Source: Paralcaligenes ureilyticus
GTDB lineage: Bacteria; Pseudomonadota; Gammaproteobacteria; Burkholderiales; Burkholderiaceae_B
DNA length: 64,000 bases
NCBI RefSeq assembly: GCF_004346225.1
Contig: NZ_SMAJ01000019.1
Span: 20,209-84,208, forward strand
Reading direction: 5' to 3'
The notes under the pieces were generated by a model, which worked only from the letters and a program-made list of their open reading frames with translations, was not told where the DNA came from and did no database searches. Positions 9,164-16,874 of the stretch are shown here, one piece after another (within the stretch, counting starts at the first letter, position 1; every line of letters starts with the position of its first letter). Both the position numbers and the translations under genes were made by a program.

Positions 9164-9934
9164 GTGGATAAGACTTTATTGAAAGGCCTCATGGTTTTAG
9201 AGACCATCAGCAAATTCGATGGCCAACCCCGCAATCTCGAACAGATAGCTGAACTCGTCCAGCTTACCCGCAGCAATACACATAGAACTCTACAGACGCT
9301 TACGCATGCGGGTTACATCGAGCGCGATTCCGATTCGGGCGGCTATCGATGCACGCTGAAAATGTTTGAATTGGGCGCGGCGCAGTTGGCGCACATGGAT
9401 GTCAGAAAGTTTGCGCCCCCTTTTATGCATATGCTCGCCGATAGCACGGGGGAAACGGTACATCTTTCGGTGTTGGACGGATTCGACGTCGTTTACATCG
9501 ACAAACTCGACAGCCCGAAGCCCATACGCGCGTACTCCGTCATCGGAGGACGGGCTCCCGCCTACGCGGTTGCGACGGGAAAGGCTCTCCTGGCTTTCCA
9601 GACGCCTGACTATATTGACCGACATGCCGACAAGCTGCAGCAACATACGCCTGCCACTCAAATTTCAATTAAAACGTTGAAATTGGAACTCTCCAAGGTA
9701 TCGCGTGTTGGTTACGCCATTAACCGTGGTGAATGGCGGGAGGGAGTCGGGGGCGTTGCCGCTCCAATTTTTAATGGCATGGACAAGCCCATTGCCGCTT
9801 TGGGCATTTCCGGGCCTCTTCAACGGTTGAGTGTTTCAAAAATGGCCGAGTTGGCCCCTTTGGTGCTGCGAGCGGCACAGGAGCTATCGCGAAACATGGG
9901 ATATCGCGGTGGTTATTTCGGAATATCTGCCTAA
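9164..9934 (+). CDS. IclR-family transcriptional regulator
   Basis: IclR-type regulator (256 aa). An N-terminal winged helix-turn-helix (residues about 5-65: LKGLMVLETIS, LAELVQLTRSNTHRTLQTL-like helix, GYIERDSDSGGYR wing) is followed by the IclR effector-binding domain (GETVHLSVLDGFDVVYIDKLDS, YAVATGKALLAF, GVGGVAAPIFN, IAALGISGP). The start is GTG with AGGA seven bases upstream, inside a 15-bp palindrome. It is followed after 19 bp by the CaiB-type gene, so they probably form one transcript. The shared operator suggests it controls the receptor gene, its own operon and the distant lar operon; its ligand is probably an acid or CoA-ester intermediate. Confidence 0.92.
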   Translation: MDKTLLKGLMVLETISKFDGQPRNLEQIAELVQLTRSNTHRTLQTLTHAGYIERDSDSGGYRCTLKMFELGAAQLAHMDVRKFAPPFMHMLADSTGETVHLSVLDGFDVVYIDKLDSPKPIRAYSVIGGRAPAYAVATGKALLAFQTPDYIDRHADKLQQHTPATQISIKTLKLELSKVSRVGYAINRGEWREGVGGVAAPIFNGMDKPIAALGISGPLQRLSVSKMAELAPLVLRAAQELSRNMGYRGGYFGISA

Positions 9935-9953
9935 ACAACACGCAAGGATCGAC

Positions 9954-11114
9954 ATGAAACAAGAATCAACATTGAGAGGCGTCCGTGTCATTGAAATATG
10001 CAATGTTGCAGCGGGTCCTTTTTGTGGCATGTTGCTTGCGGATATGGGGGCAGACGTCATAAAAATAGAGCACCCGGAAGGAGGAGACACCTTGCGAAGC
10101 TGGGCGCCTCTTACCGAAGGATTCAGCGAAAATTTTGCGTCGCTCAACCGCAGCAAAAGATCGATTACTCTGAATTTAAAGAATAAAGGTGATGTTGAAA
10201 CGGCGAGGCAGCTCATAAAAGAAGCAGACGTGGTGTTGGAGAACAACAGGCCGGGCGTGATGGATCGGCTCGGGCTGGGTTACGGGGCGATGCGCGAGAT
10301 TAATCCAGGGCTGGTGTATTGCTCCATTTCCGCTTACGGGCAAACGGGACCGCGTAGTCAGGAAGGCGGCTTTGATTTGACCCTTCAGGCAATGAGCGGC
10401 CTGATGAGCGTCACGGGCGAACCGGGAGGGGCTCCGGTGAAATGCGGCGTGCCTGTGTGCGACTTTACCGCGGGTTTGTACGCGGCCTTTTCGATTGTAT
10501 CGGCGTTGCGAGGCGTGGAGCGCGAGGGTCAGGGCACGCATATCGATATTTCGATGCTAGGCGCTACGCTAGGCATTGCTGCGCTTCAAACGTCACAGTA
10601 TTTCGGCACGGGAATAAACCCCGAAAAACTGGGCTCCGCACATCCGAGAAATGCGCCTTATCAGGTATTTAAATGTCGGGACGGATACTTTGGCATGGCG
10701 GCGGGTAATGATTCGCTGTGGAAGAGTGTATGCGTGGTTGTCTCGCGTGAAGACCTGCTTGGCGATGAGCGCTTTCTGACCACCACTGATCGTGCAACCC
10801 ATCAGAATGATCTGCGCGAAATCCTCGAACTCATATTTGCCCGAGCCGACGCGCAAACCTGGCTGGAACGTTTTCGGGATGCCGGCGTGCCTTGTGCGCC
10901 CATCAATAATTACTCGGACGTATTGTCGGATCCTCAGGTTGCTCATATGCAATGGGTACAAGACCTGGAGATGCCTAATGGCGTCAGTACCAAAACGTTT
11001 GTCTCCCCGATCCGCTTCGACTCGAGGACAGCGGACATCGGTAAAAGCCCTCCAGCGCTTGGCGAACACTCAGCGGAAATTCTCGCTGAGTTAGGGGCGA
11101 AGGTCGCGGGGTAA
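9954..11114 (+). CDS. CaiB/BaiF-family (class III) CoA-transferase
   Basis: Class III CoA-transferase, 386 aa, which moves CoA from a thioester donor to a carboxylic acid through an aspartyl-CoA thioester. Features: LRGVRVIEICNVAAGPFCGMLLADMGADVIKIE at the N-terminus, SLNRSKRSITLNLK, the catalytic Asp170 in GVPVCDFTAGLYAA (equivalent to Asp169 of formyl-CoA transferase), and HPRNAPYQVFKCRDGY. The residues needed for transferase chemistry look intact, in contrast to the next two genes. The start at 9954 has AAGGA upstream. It probably activates the regulon substrate or recycles CoA; the acid is unknown. Confidence 0.92.
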   Translation: MKQESTLRGVRVIEICNVAAGPFCGMLLADMGADVIKIEHPEGGDTLRSWAPLTEGFSENFASLNRSKRSITLNLKNKGDVETARQLIKEADVVLENNRPGVMDRLGLGYGAMREINPGLVYCSISAYGQTGPRSQEGGFDLTLQAMSGLMSVTGEPGGAPVKCGVPVCDFTAGLYAAFSIVSALRGVEREGQGTHIDISMLGATLGIAALQTSQYFGTGINPEKLGSAHPRNAPYQVFKCRDGYFGMAAGNDSLWKSVCVVVSREDLLGDERFLTTTDRATHQNDLREILELIFARADAQTWLERFRDAGVPCAPINNYSDVLSDPQVAHMQWVQDLEMPNGVSTKTFVSPIRFDSRTADIGKSPPALGEHSAEILAELGAKVAG

Positions 11115-11146
11115 CAAGGTTTTAGATCCAAATTCAGGAGAAGCAA

Positions 11147-11977
11147 ATGCCGTCCGGATTCAATCAGCCAGACAAGTGCGTATCAATAGCCGAACTCGTT
11201 GATCGCGTGCCTAGCGGCTCTTCTCTGGCGCTCGGAGGAAGTTTTTTACATCGAGGACCATTCGCTTTTGTACGAGAGCTTATCCGACAAAAGAAAACGA
11301 ATCTCGAAATAATCAAGCAGTCGCCAGGGTATGACATTGACCTGCTTTGCCGCGCCGGGGTCGCCAAAAGAGCACGTACCGGGATTGTTGCGATGGAAGG
11401 CAATTTTGGGTTAGCGCCGGCGTACCGAAAGGCGGTCGAAAGCGGCCAGCTCGAGCTTGAAGAGCATGCGTGTGCCACCCTTACTGCGGGGCTGCGAGCA
11501 GCCGCTTTTGGAATTCCATTTCAGCCTTGCGGTGGGCTATCGGGCAGCGACCTGCCTGCGCTCAACAACTGGAAATGCCTGGAAGACCCTTACGGCAACG
11601 GTGACCCAGTCTGGGTAATTCCCGCCATCACGCCAGACTACGCGGTAATTCATGCAAACGAGGTCGACAGGCTCGGCAACGTGCGTGTCCTTGGTACATG
11701 GCATTGGGACCGTATTATGAGTCGTGCCGCCAAAAGCGTACTGGTCGTTGCTGAGCGACTGGTTGAGACAGAAATTTTTGCCAAACAACCGGAATTGACT
11801 TTGATTCCCTATTTTATGGTGGAAGCATTTTCAATCGTCAAGAGTGGCGCTTGGCCAGGTTCTTGCTGGCCAGATTATGAAATCGACTACCCCGCGGTAG
11901 AAGGCTATCTGGAGGCCGGTGAAGCATCGCTGCAAAAACATTTGAATGCCGCCCCAGAGATAAAAGGAATTAAGTGA
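11147..11977 (+). CDS. GctA/IpdA-like subunit of a class I CoA-transferase-fold enzyme
   Basis: Alpha-type subunit (276 aa) of the glutaconate CoA-transferase/IpdAB family. Family segments: SIAELVDRVPSGSSLALGGSF, the FVRELIRQKKTNLEII strand, GFxLAP-type VAMEGNFGLAPAYRKAVE with Glu84, and the TAGLRAAAFGIPFQP stretch. The ATG follows GGAG, and its stop overlaps the start of the partner gene (TGATG), so the two are coupled. Whether the complex is a CoA-transferase is doubtful because the beta subunit lacks the catalytic glutamate. In the related mycobacterial IpdAB ring-cleaving hydrolase a glutamate of the alpha subunit is catalytic, and Glu84 here sits in the conserved position one would test. 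Confidence 0.85.
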   Translation: MPSGFNQPDKCVSIAELVDRVPSGSSLALGGSFLHRGPFAFVRELIRQKKTNLEIIKQSPGYDIDLLCRAGVAKRARTGIVAMEGNFGLAPAYRKAVESGQLELEEHACATLTAGLRAAAFGIPFQPCGGLSGSDLPALNNWKCLEDPYGNGDPVWVIPAITPDYAVIHANEVDRLGNVRVLGTWHWDRIMSRAAKSVLVVAERLVETEIFAKQPELTLIPYFMVEAFSIVKSGAWPGSCWPDYEIDYPAVEGYLEAGEASLQKHLNAAPEIKGIK

Positions 11978-12711
11978 TGAACACAAGCTGGTCACCGTTT
12001 TCTTATATCGTTATCAATTTGGCGCGCTTTATTCGCCCAAACGAAATTACATTCAGCGGAGTGAATTCCACAATGCCGATGCTGGCCTGCTTGTTGGCCA
12101 AGCGCGCCTATGCCTGGAACTTCATTTACATTAATGTCGCAGGCGGTGTTGACCCCGTTCCTTCTCACATTCCTGTTTCGAGTTCCGATCCGGTCCTGGC
12201 TGAAAATTCCGCGTCTATTTTTGCCAACGAAGATTTTTATGATCTTTGCACCCGTGGGAAAATGGACCTTACGTTTCTGGGCGCGGCTCAAATTGACGGC
12301 GAAGGAAATGCGAACAATTCCTGCATAGGTGAATGGCATCATCCCAAAGTTCGCTTGCCTGGTGGCGGAGGCGGCGCGGTAATGTTGCCCACGGCCAGGC
12401 GCGCCTGCACCTGGAGAACCGAGCACTCAAAACGCACGTTCGTTGACAAGCTGGATTTCCGCACCTCATGGGGAGGCTTTCACGGAGTGGTCACGCCTAT
12501 CGCTGTTTTTGTAAAAAAAGATAATCGTCTGGCGTTGCAGTCATGGCATCCTGAGTCCAGCCTCCAGGAAGTCATAGAGCGGACGTCTTTTAAGTTTAGC
12601 TATGACGATGCGCGGCCAACGGCGCCACCCGTTAAAAAGGAGATAGAAGCCCTTGCGACTCTGGATCCGAATAAAGAATTCGAACGGGACGCTGCGATAA
12701 CGCTCCGCTAA
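11977..12711 (+). CDS. GctB/IpdB-like subunit lacking the CoA-transferase catalytic Glu
   Basis: Beta-type partner (244 aa) of the preceding subunit. It aligns without gaps to Acidaminococcus GctB around the active site: AKRAYA (41-46) matches AKRVYA, and Asp59 aligns with GctB Asp59. The catalytic Glu54 of GctB is Val54 here, within INVAGGVD. Downstream AAQIDGEGNANNSCIGEWHHPKVR and GGGGGAVMLPT match the family. The loss of Glu54 argues against glutamyl-CoA transferase chemistry and for an IpdAB-like hydrolase or lyase; this is inference. The start used is the ATG overlapping the upstream stop. Its stop codon overlaps that of larB, which is convergent. Confidence 0.85.
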   Translation: MNTSWSPFSYIVINLARFIRPNEITFSGVNSTMPMLACLLAKRAYAWNFIYINVAGGVDPVPSHIPVSSSDPVLAENSASIFANEDFYDLCTRGKMDLTFLGAAQIDGEGNANNSCIGEWHHPKVRLPGGGGGAVMLPTARRACTWRTEHSKRTFVDKLDFRTSWGGFHGVVTPIAVFVKKDNRLALQSWHPESSLQEVIERTSFKFSYDDARPTAPPVKKEIEALATLDPNKEFERDAAITLR

Positions 12712-13370
12712 AAAATACGCAGCGCCGCCAGTGCCCGCAAGGCTGCGCATGCCGCGCCATAGCCGTTATCGATATTGACGACCAGCAGTCCGGGCGCGCA
12801 ACTTGCGAGCATTGCATTTAGTGCCGTCCGCCCACCTTCGGCAACTCCATAGCCGACCGAGGTCGGTACGGCTATAACAAGACTAGAGACCAGCCCGCAC
12901 AAGACGCTAGGCAACGCACCGTCCATACCGGCAACGACAATGATGACTGGGTATTTGCGTATTTCGTCAATACGCTCCAACAAACGCCACAGTCCCGCTA
13001 CGCCTACGTCGGCAAAGGAATTGCTGGTGTGGCCGGAGTACTCGAGGGTGCGGGCGGCTTCGCGGCTAACTGGAATATCCGAGGTTCCGGCCGTGACGAT
13101 AGCGATCGAGCTTTGAGTCGATGGCTTGTGCTCGCCGAAAAATCCGGTACGTGACACGGGGTCGTAGTCGATGTGGCTCTGGTGCCGCGTGGTTAGATTT
13201 GCATAGACGTCGGCACCGAGTCGCGTGAGCAAGAACCCCGATCCGCGATCTTGCGCGAGGTCCAGAATGGCATTCAGTTGAGCAACGCTTTTGCTTTCGC
13301 AAAAAATCGCTTCGTCAAAGCCAATCCGCTTACCTCGATCAAAGTCAAGGTTGATTTCAGACCGGCTCAT
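12708..13370 (-). CDS. larB: LarB, pyridinium-3,5-biscarboxylate mononucleotide synthase
   Basis: LarB carboxylates and dephosphoadenylates nicotinic acid adenine dinucleotide, the first step of nickel-pincer nucleotide (NPN) synthesis. The protein (220 aa) has the AIR-carboxylase (PurE)-like C-terminal core: IVTAGTSDIPVSREAARTL, DVGVAGLWRLL, VVAGMDGALPSVLCGLV, VPTSVGYG and LLVVNIDNGYGAACAA. The N-terminal LDFDRGKRIGFDEAIFCESK region is also typical. Start 13370 overlaps the end of larE by 14 bp; an in-frame ATG at 13391 is an alternative. It is the last gene of the six-gene minus-strand operon and ends in the stop codon of the convergent gctB-like gene. Confidence 0.93.
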   Translation of the reverse strand: MSRSEINLDFDRGKRIGFDEAIFCESKSVAQLNAILDLAQDRGSGFLLTRLGADVYANLTTRHQSHIDYDPVSRTGFFGEHKPSTQSSIAIVTAGTSDIPVSREAARTLEYSGHTSNSFADVGVAGLWRLLERIDEIRKYPVIIVVAGMDGALPSVLCGLVSSLVIAVPTSVGYGVAEGGRTALNAMLASCAPGLLVVNIDNGYGAACAALRALAALRIF

Positions 13371-14181
13371 GCTTGATTCCGATAAAAGCACTTCCTGTGC
13401 GATAAGTGGCGAAACCTATTTCCGAGGCGATGCCAATGGGCGTGAACATCGCGCCGATTTTCTGTCTTAGCCTGTCTTTATGTGCGGGGGTGAGACCCGA
13501 CAAGCTAACCGTGTCGAGTTCAATGACGACGCCTTGCTTGCGCACACGGCAGCGTACCGAGTGAGGGCTGATTTCGCGCGCAATCCATTTTTCGGCCGCG
13601 TCAACCAAGCTCAACGTATCAGCGCGAATGCCGATGCCGGTTTCCACACGGCTTGCCAGACAGGGTGACGAGGGAAGTTCGGCGATACCCGCCAGGCCAA
13701 GCTGGCGGGCAAGCTGGCGTAAGTCATCTTTGGTGATGCCGGCTTCGACGTAGGGATGCCGAACCGAGTGTACTTTCGCGGCCTCAAGGCCAGGCCGATA
13801 TTCACCGAGATCATCGATATTGGTTCCCGAGATAATCTGTTTGTCGGTATGGCCGGTAATTGACGAATACAGATTTGTCTTGCAATAAAAGCAACGGTTG
13901 ACAGGGTTGGCCATATAGCGATCGTCGTTGAATTCGCCCGCATTGACAATGGTGAGCCGCCAGTGTTCTTGTGTGGCAAGCGCTTGCACCCGCTGAGTGG
14001 CGTCGGGTGGAACGGCCGGCGATACAGCATGGAATACCTCGCAGTCAGGACCGAGTAAACGATGGGCGATCACCCCGAGAGTAAGACTATCGACTCCGCC
14101 GCTAACGGCGACGGCGACGCGACCAATACTCGACAATATTTGTTCAAGTGTTGCCGTTTTGATATCGGTGGCGTTATTCAT
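13357..14181 (-). CDS. larE: LarE, sulfur transferase of nickel-pincer cofactor synthesis (three-Cys type)
   Basis: LarE (274 aa) is the ATP-dependent PP-loop enzyme that converts the two carboxylates of LarB's product to thiocarboxylates. The PP-loop SGGVDS is at residues 27-32. Three cysteines are arranged as Cys97-X2-Cys100 (NRCFYCKTNLY) and Cys174 (SSPCLASRVETG). Cys174 matches the sacrificial sulfur donor Cys176 of Lactobacillus; the added pair suggests the catalytic [4Fe-4S] form of LarE. GTNIDDLGEYRPGL and the PYVEAGITKDDLRQLAR region are typical. The start at 14181 has AAGGAG upstream and overlaps the larC end by 8 bp. Confidence 0.94.
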   Translation of the reverse strand: MNNATDIKTATLEQILSSIGRVAVAVSGGVDSLTLGVIAHRLLGPDCEVFHAVSPAVPPDATQRVQALATQEHWRLTIVNAGEFNDDRYMANPVNRCFYCKTNLYSSITGHTDKQIISGTNIDDLGEYRPGLEAAKVHSVRHPYVEAGITKDDLRQLARQLGLAGIAELPSSPCLASRVETGIGIRADTLSLVDAAEKWIAREISPHSVRCRVRKQGVVIELDTVSLSGLTPAHKDRLRQKIGAMFTPIGIASEIGFATYRTGSAFIGIKHEPV

Positions 14182-15448
14182 TTGATTGCTCCTTGTCGAG
14201 CGCAATACTTTCCGCAGCTACACGTAGCGCCTCACGCTCGGCATGGCTGTTTGCGTGACTTGCCAAATCGTCCATTTCAGCTTTGGCGGTAGCGATCCCC
14301 GCAGGCCTGAGCGCCGTTTTTACACGTTGCGTGTAATGCCCTGCCGTTACGGCGGATTCTTTACGCGGCAGGATTTGCCGTTCCAGCGACTGCACGCGCA
14401 GTCCAATGGTCGTGGTTTGGGTAAAACATGCTTCGATCACTTTGTCTCGGTCGGCTGGCTGAACCAGTATTTGAATATGCGAGACCATCCGACCCTTTTT
14501 CCCGAAGGCGGGTATCTGCAAGACATCCATCACGCCTTCGACTTCGCGTAAATGTGCCAGGCCCACCGCCAGATCTTCGGCGGACTGGTCGTCGACCTCG
14601 AAATTCAACGCGATCACGTGATCGATGCGGGACTCCTCGTGCGTCTGTTCGGTTTTTTCGAACACCAGGACACGCAACACATTGCTGATGCCAGGGAGGC
14701 TGCGCGTGCCGAAGCCCGTGCCCGAAGCAATAAGACGTTTGGGGTGCACGCCTATGCCGGCGCTGCAATTGAGGTGGCGCAAAATGGCGGCGCCGGTTGG
14801 CGTGACTCGCTCGCCTTCCAGTTCGTCGCCGCGTACCAGCATTCCCTCCATCAGCAACGTGGTAGCCGGAGCAGGCACGGGCAGCAGTCCATGCGCGCTT
14901 TTAACCCGGCCCGATCCGAGCGGCAATGGCGCCGTCGACCAGCTTGTACCCTGACTGTCATCGTGCTTGTCGAGTGTTTCGATTAAATAGGCGGCACCCA
15001 CAATATCAGCGATCGAGTCCCAGGATCCGACTTCGTGGAAGGTAATTTGGTCGGCCGTCCCGCCATGGACTTTCGCTTCGGCTTGCGCCAATAAGGTAAA
15101 AATCGCGATGGCGCGTCGTTTGACGGGCTCGGCGAGTGTGGAGCCTGTCAGGTTGCTTCGCACCGTCGCAAAAGAAATATGCCCGTGTTCGTGCGCGACA
15201 GCTTGCTCATGCGTAGGATGATGCCCGCTATGCGTGTGGCTATCCGGCTCGCCAACAACGAAGCGTCGGCCGGTCAGTGCATGATCTTTATGTTCGATCA
15301 GTTTGCAGGCGATATTCTGTGGCAGCCCCGCTGATCGGATCGCAGCCTGCATGCCATCCGCCAATTGTGGAAAGGCATCAAGTACGGCGGCGATGAACAT
15401 ATCGCCCGCCACGCCACCGACCGGATCAAGGTGCAAATGTAGAGGCAT
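14174..15448 (-). CDS. larC: LarC, nickel-inserting cyclometallase (single uninterrupted frame)
   Basis: LarC inserts nickel into the bis-thiocarboxylate precursor in a CTP-dependent reaction to give the NPN cofactor. The 424-aa protein begins with the family motif LHLDPVGGVAGDMFIAAVLDAF and contains HGLLPVPAPATTLLMEGM, ERVTPTGAAILR, NFEVDDQSAEDLAVGL and DVLQIPAFGKKGRM. A histidine-rich loop (residues about 70-90, HTHSGHHPTHEQAVAHEHGH) probably binds nickel. In L. plantarum larC is split and joined by a frameshift; here it is one frame. An upstream TTG (15460) is possible, but ATG 15448 is preferred. It follows larA by 13 bp. Confidence 0.94.
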   Translation of the reverse strand: MPLHLHLDPVGGVAGDMFIAAVLDAFPQLADGMQAAIRSAGLPQNIACKLIEHKDHALTGRRFVVGEPDSHTHSGHHPTHEQAVAHEHGHISFATVRSNLTGSTLAEPVKRRAIAIFTLLAQAEAKVHGGTADQITFHEVGSWDSIADIVGAAYLIETLDKHDDSQGTSWSTAPLPLGSGRVKSAHGLLPVPAPATTLLMEGMLVRGDELEGERVTPTGAAILRHLNCSAGIGVHPKRLIASGTGFGTRSLPGISNVLRVLVFEKTEQTHEESRIDHVIALNFEVDDQSAEDLAVGLAHLREVEGVMDVLQIPAFGKKGRMVSHIQILVQPADRDKVIEACFTQTTTIGLRVQSLERQILPRKESAVTAGHYTQRVKTALRPAGIATAKAEMDDLASHANSHAEREALRVAAESIALDKEQSNE

Positions 15449-15461
15449 GTCGTTTCTCAAA

Positions 15462-16856
15462 TTATGACTGCACGTCGAATTTAAGCCTGGGTCTGCTCCA
15501 GAAGGTTGGGGCGACGACCGTCACCGGGTCGGGTCCTACGGTCCGTGTGGCGATTTTCCATGCGTCTGCGAAATTCGCCGTTGGCGTAATGCCCAGTTCC
15601 CTGAACGCTCCTGGATTAGTTGTTCCCGCCATGATGACACGTGAAGCACGGCTGAGCGTGTATTCGTTCTCGTAGAGCAGCCAAAATGCATGAATGGCCG
15701 GATAAGCGTAATTATGTGTGTATCTGTGAAGATATTCTGGCCGATGGCTGAACTCGTCCTCGTAGTCCACTAGCGAGTGGGAGGAATAGCATTGCCGATA
15801 AAGCCGGATGGCTTCGGAATAAGAGGGGAAAGTGCGTTCGTCGATGACGCCACTGCTCGGACTTACGGCAATGACCACGCCACCTTCGCGCAATATCGGC
15901 TTGCCTGGGCTGAAGCGCGGTGGAACCAGTGCGCCGACCGCGGCAATCAAAGTATTGTTTGCGCTGCCGTATGAGTACGCTTGCGGCAGCCCGATCACGA
16001 GTACGTCGGCTTGTGGAACGGGCCGTCGAAACAGCCTCTCGGCTAACTCCCAGGCTGGAGGCTTGACTTCTTGAGCAGTCCCTGCGAATACGCCGGCCAT
16101 TTTGCCGCCAAGGCCGTTTACCGAATTGATATAGAAAATCTGCTTACCGGTTGCCTGGTCCAGATAGGTCGTCATCTCTTCTTTCACACTGCCATAACGC
16201 TTGGTGCTGGCGGCATTCTTCGACCCAGGGTCCGGAATGCTGTGAAAACTGTGGTGCGACGCAATGCTTCGCGTCGACGCGAGCCCGACGACGGCTCCGG
16301 TGCCTGTGTAGCCTTTCCAGGCGGCGGAGGCGACATTGCCCTGGTAGATCATAAGATCAGCTTCGAAGAAGTGGCGGTTCATTTCTACATAACGCCCGCC
16401 GTCGGTAATGCCAAAATATTTAAGCTGCGCCGGATCCGCACAGTCGTGATTGAGAATTTGCCCGAGCGGCCAGAAACGATTGAATATTTTCAGGCCAAGG
16501 TGGTTGGCGAGTTCCGAGCGTGTGCTTTTCTTGTGATTGCTGCAAGCGTTAACGAAAATGATGTCGCGCTCGCGTATACCGGCCAGGAGCAGGACGTCAA
16601 CGATTTCGGGCAGGATGGTCTGTGGCGGAGTATTTGGACGTGTCGGATCATCAAAACCGATCGCAACCCGCATTCCAGGCTTGGCAAGTTCAGAAAGAGG
16701 TGCGCATCCATAGGGCCTGGCAAGCGCCGCACGCACCGCAGCGACGGGATCTTCAAGCAAGGGCGGATTTTCAAATTCGGCGATGACGGCGCTTTCAGGT
16801 ACTTCGACTTCCAATTTCCTGTCGCCAAAGTCGACGGCTACGGATTTCATATTCAT
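15462..16856 (-). CDS. Divergent LarA homologue (nickel-pincer enzyme, DUF2088/lactate racemase family)
   Basis: LarA-family protein, 464 aa, expected to use the NPN cofactor made by the adjacent larC, larE and larB. Manual alignment to L. plantarum LarA: FDDPTRPNT (residues 68-76) matches DHTRP, keeping Asp/Thr/Arg; His108 in SNHKKST matches the catalytic His108; His202 in IASHHS matches the Ni-ligand His200. The segment holding His174 and Lys184 in LarA is here VASAAWKGYTGTGAVVGLAS (175-194): Ala replaces His174 and no lysine occupies the tether position, though Lys181 is nearby. The Gln295/Lys298 region is also different. It is therefore unlikely to be a plain lactate racemase; racemase, epimerase or hydride-transfer chemistry on another 2-hydroxyacid is possible. 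Confidence 0.85.
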   Translation of the reverse strand: MNMKSVAVDFGDRKLEVEVPESAVIAEFENPPLLEDPVAAVRAALARPYGCAPLSELAKPGMRVAIGFDDPTRPNTPPQTILPEIVDVLLLAGIRERDIIFVNACSNHKKSTRSELANHLGLKIFNRFWPLGQILNHDCADPAQLKYFGITDGGRYVEMNRHFFEADLMIYQGNVASAAWKGYTGTGAVVGLASTRSIASHHSFHSIPDPGSKNAASTKRYGSVKEEMTTYLDQATGKQIFYINSVNGLGGKMAGVFAGTAQEVKPPAWELAERLFRRPVPQADVLVIGLPQAYSYGSANNTLIAAVGALVPPRFSPGKPILREGGVVIAVSPSSGVIDERTFPSYSEAIRLYRQCYSSHSLVDYEDEFSHRPEYLHRYTHNYAYPAIHAFWLLYENEYTLSRASRVIMAGTTNPGAFRELGITPTANFADAWKIATRTVGPDPVTVVAPTFWSRPRLKFDVQS

Positions 16857-16874
16857 TGCATTCTCTGGTGAGGC

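Noticed and set aside
14174..15448. Programmed frameshift in larC as in L. plantarum
   Set aside because: The frame is continuous through both halves, so no frameshift is needed.
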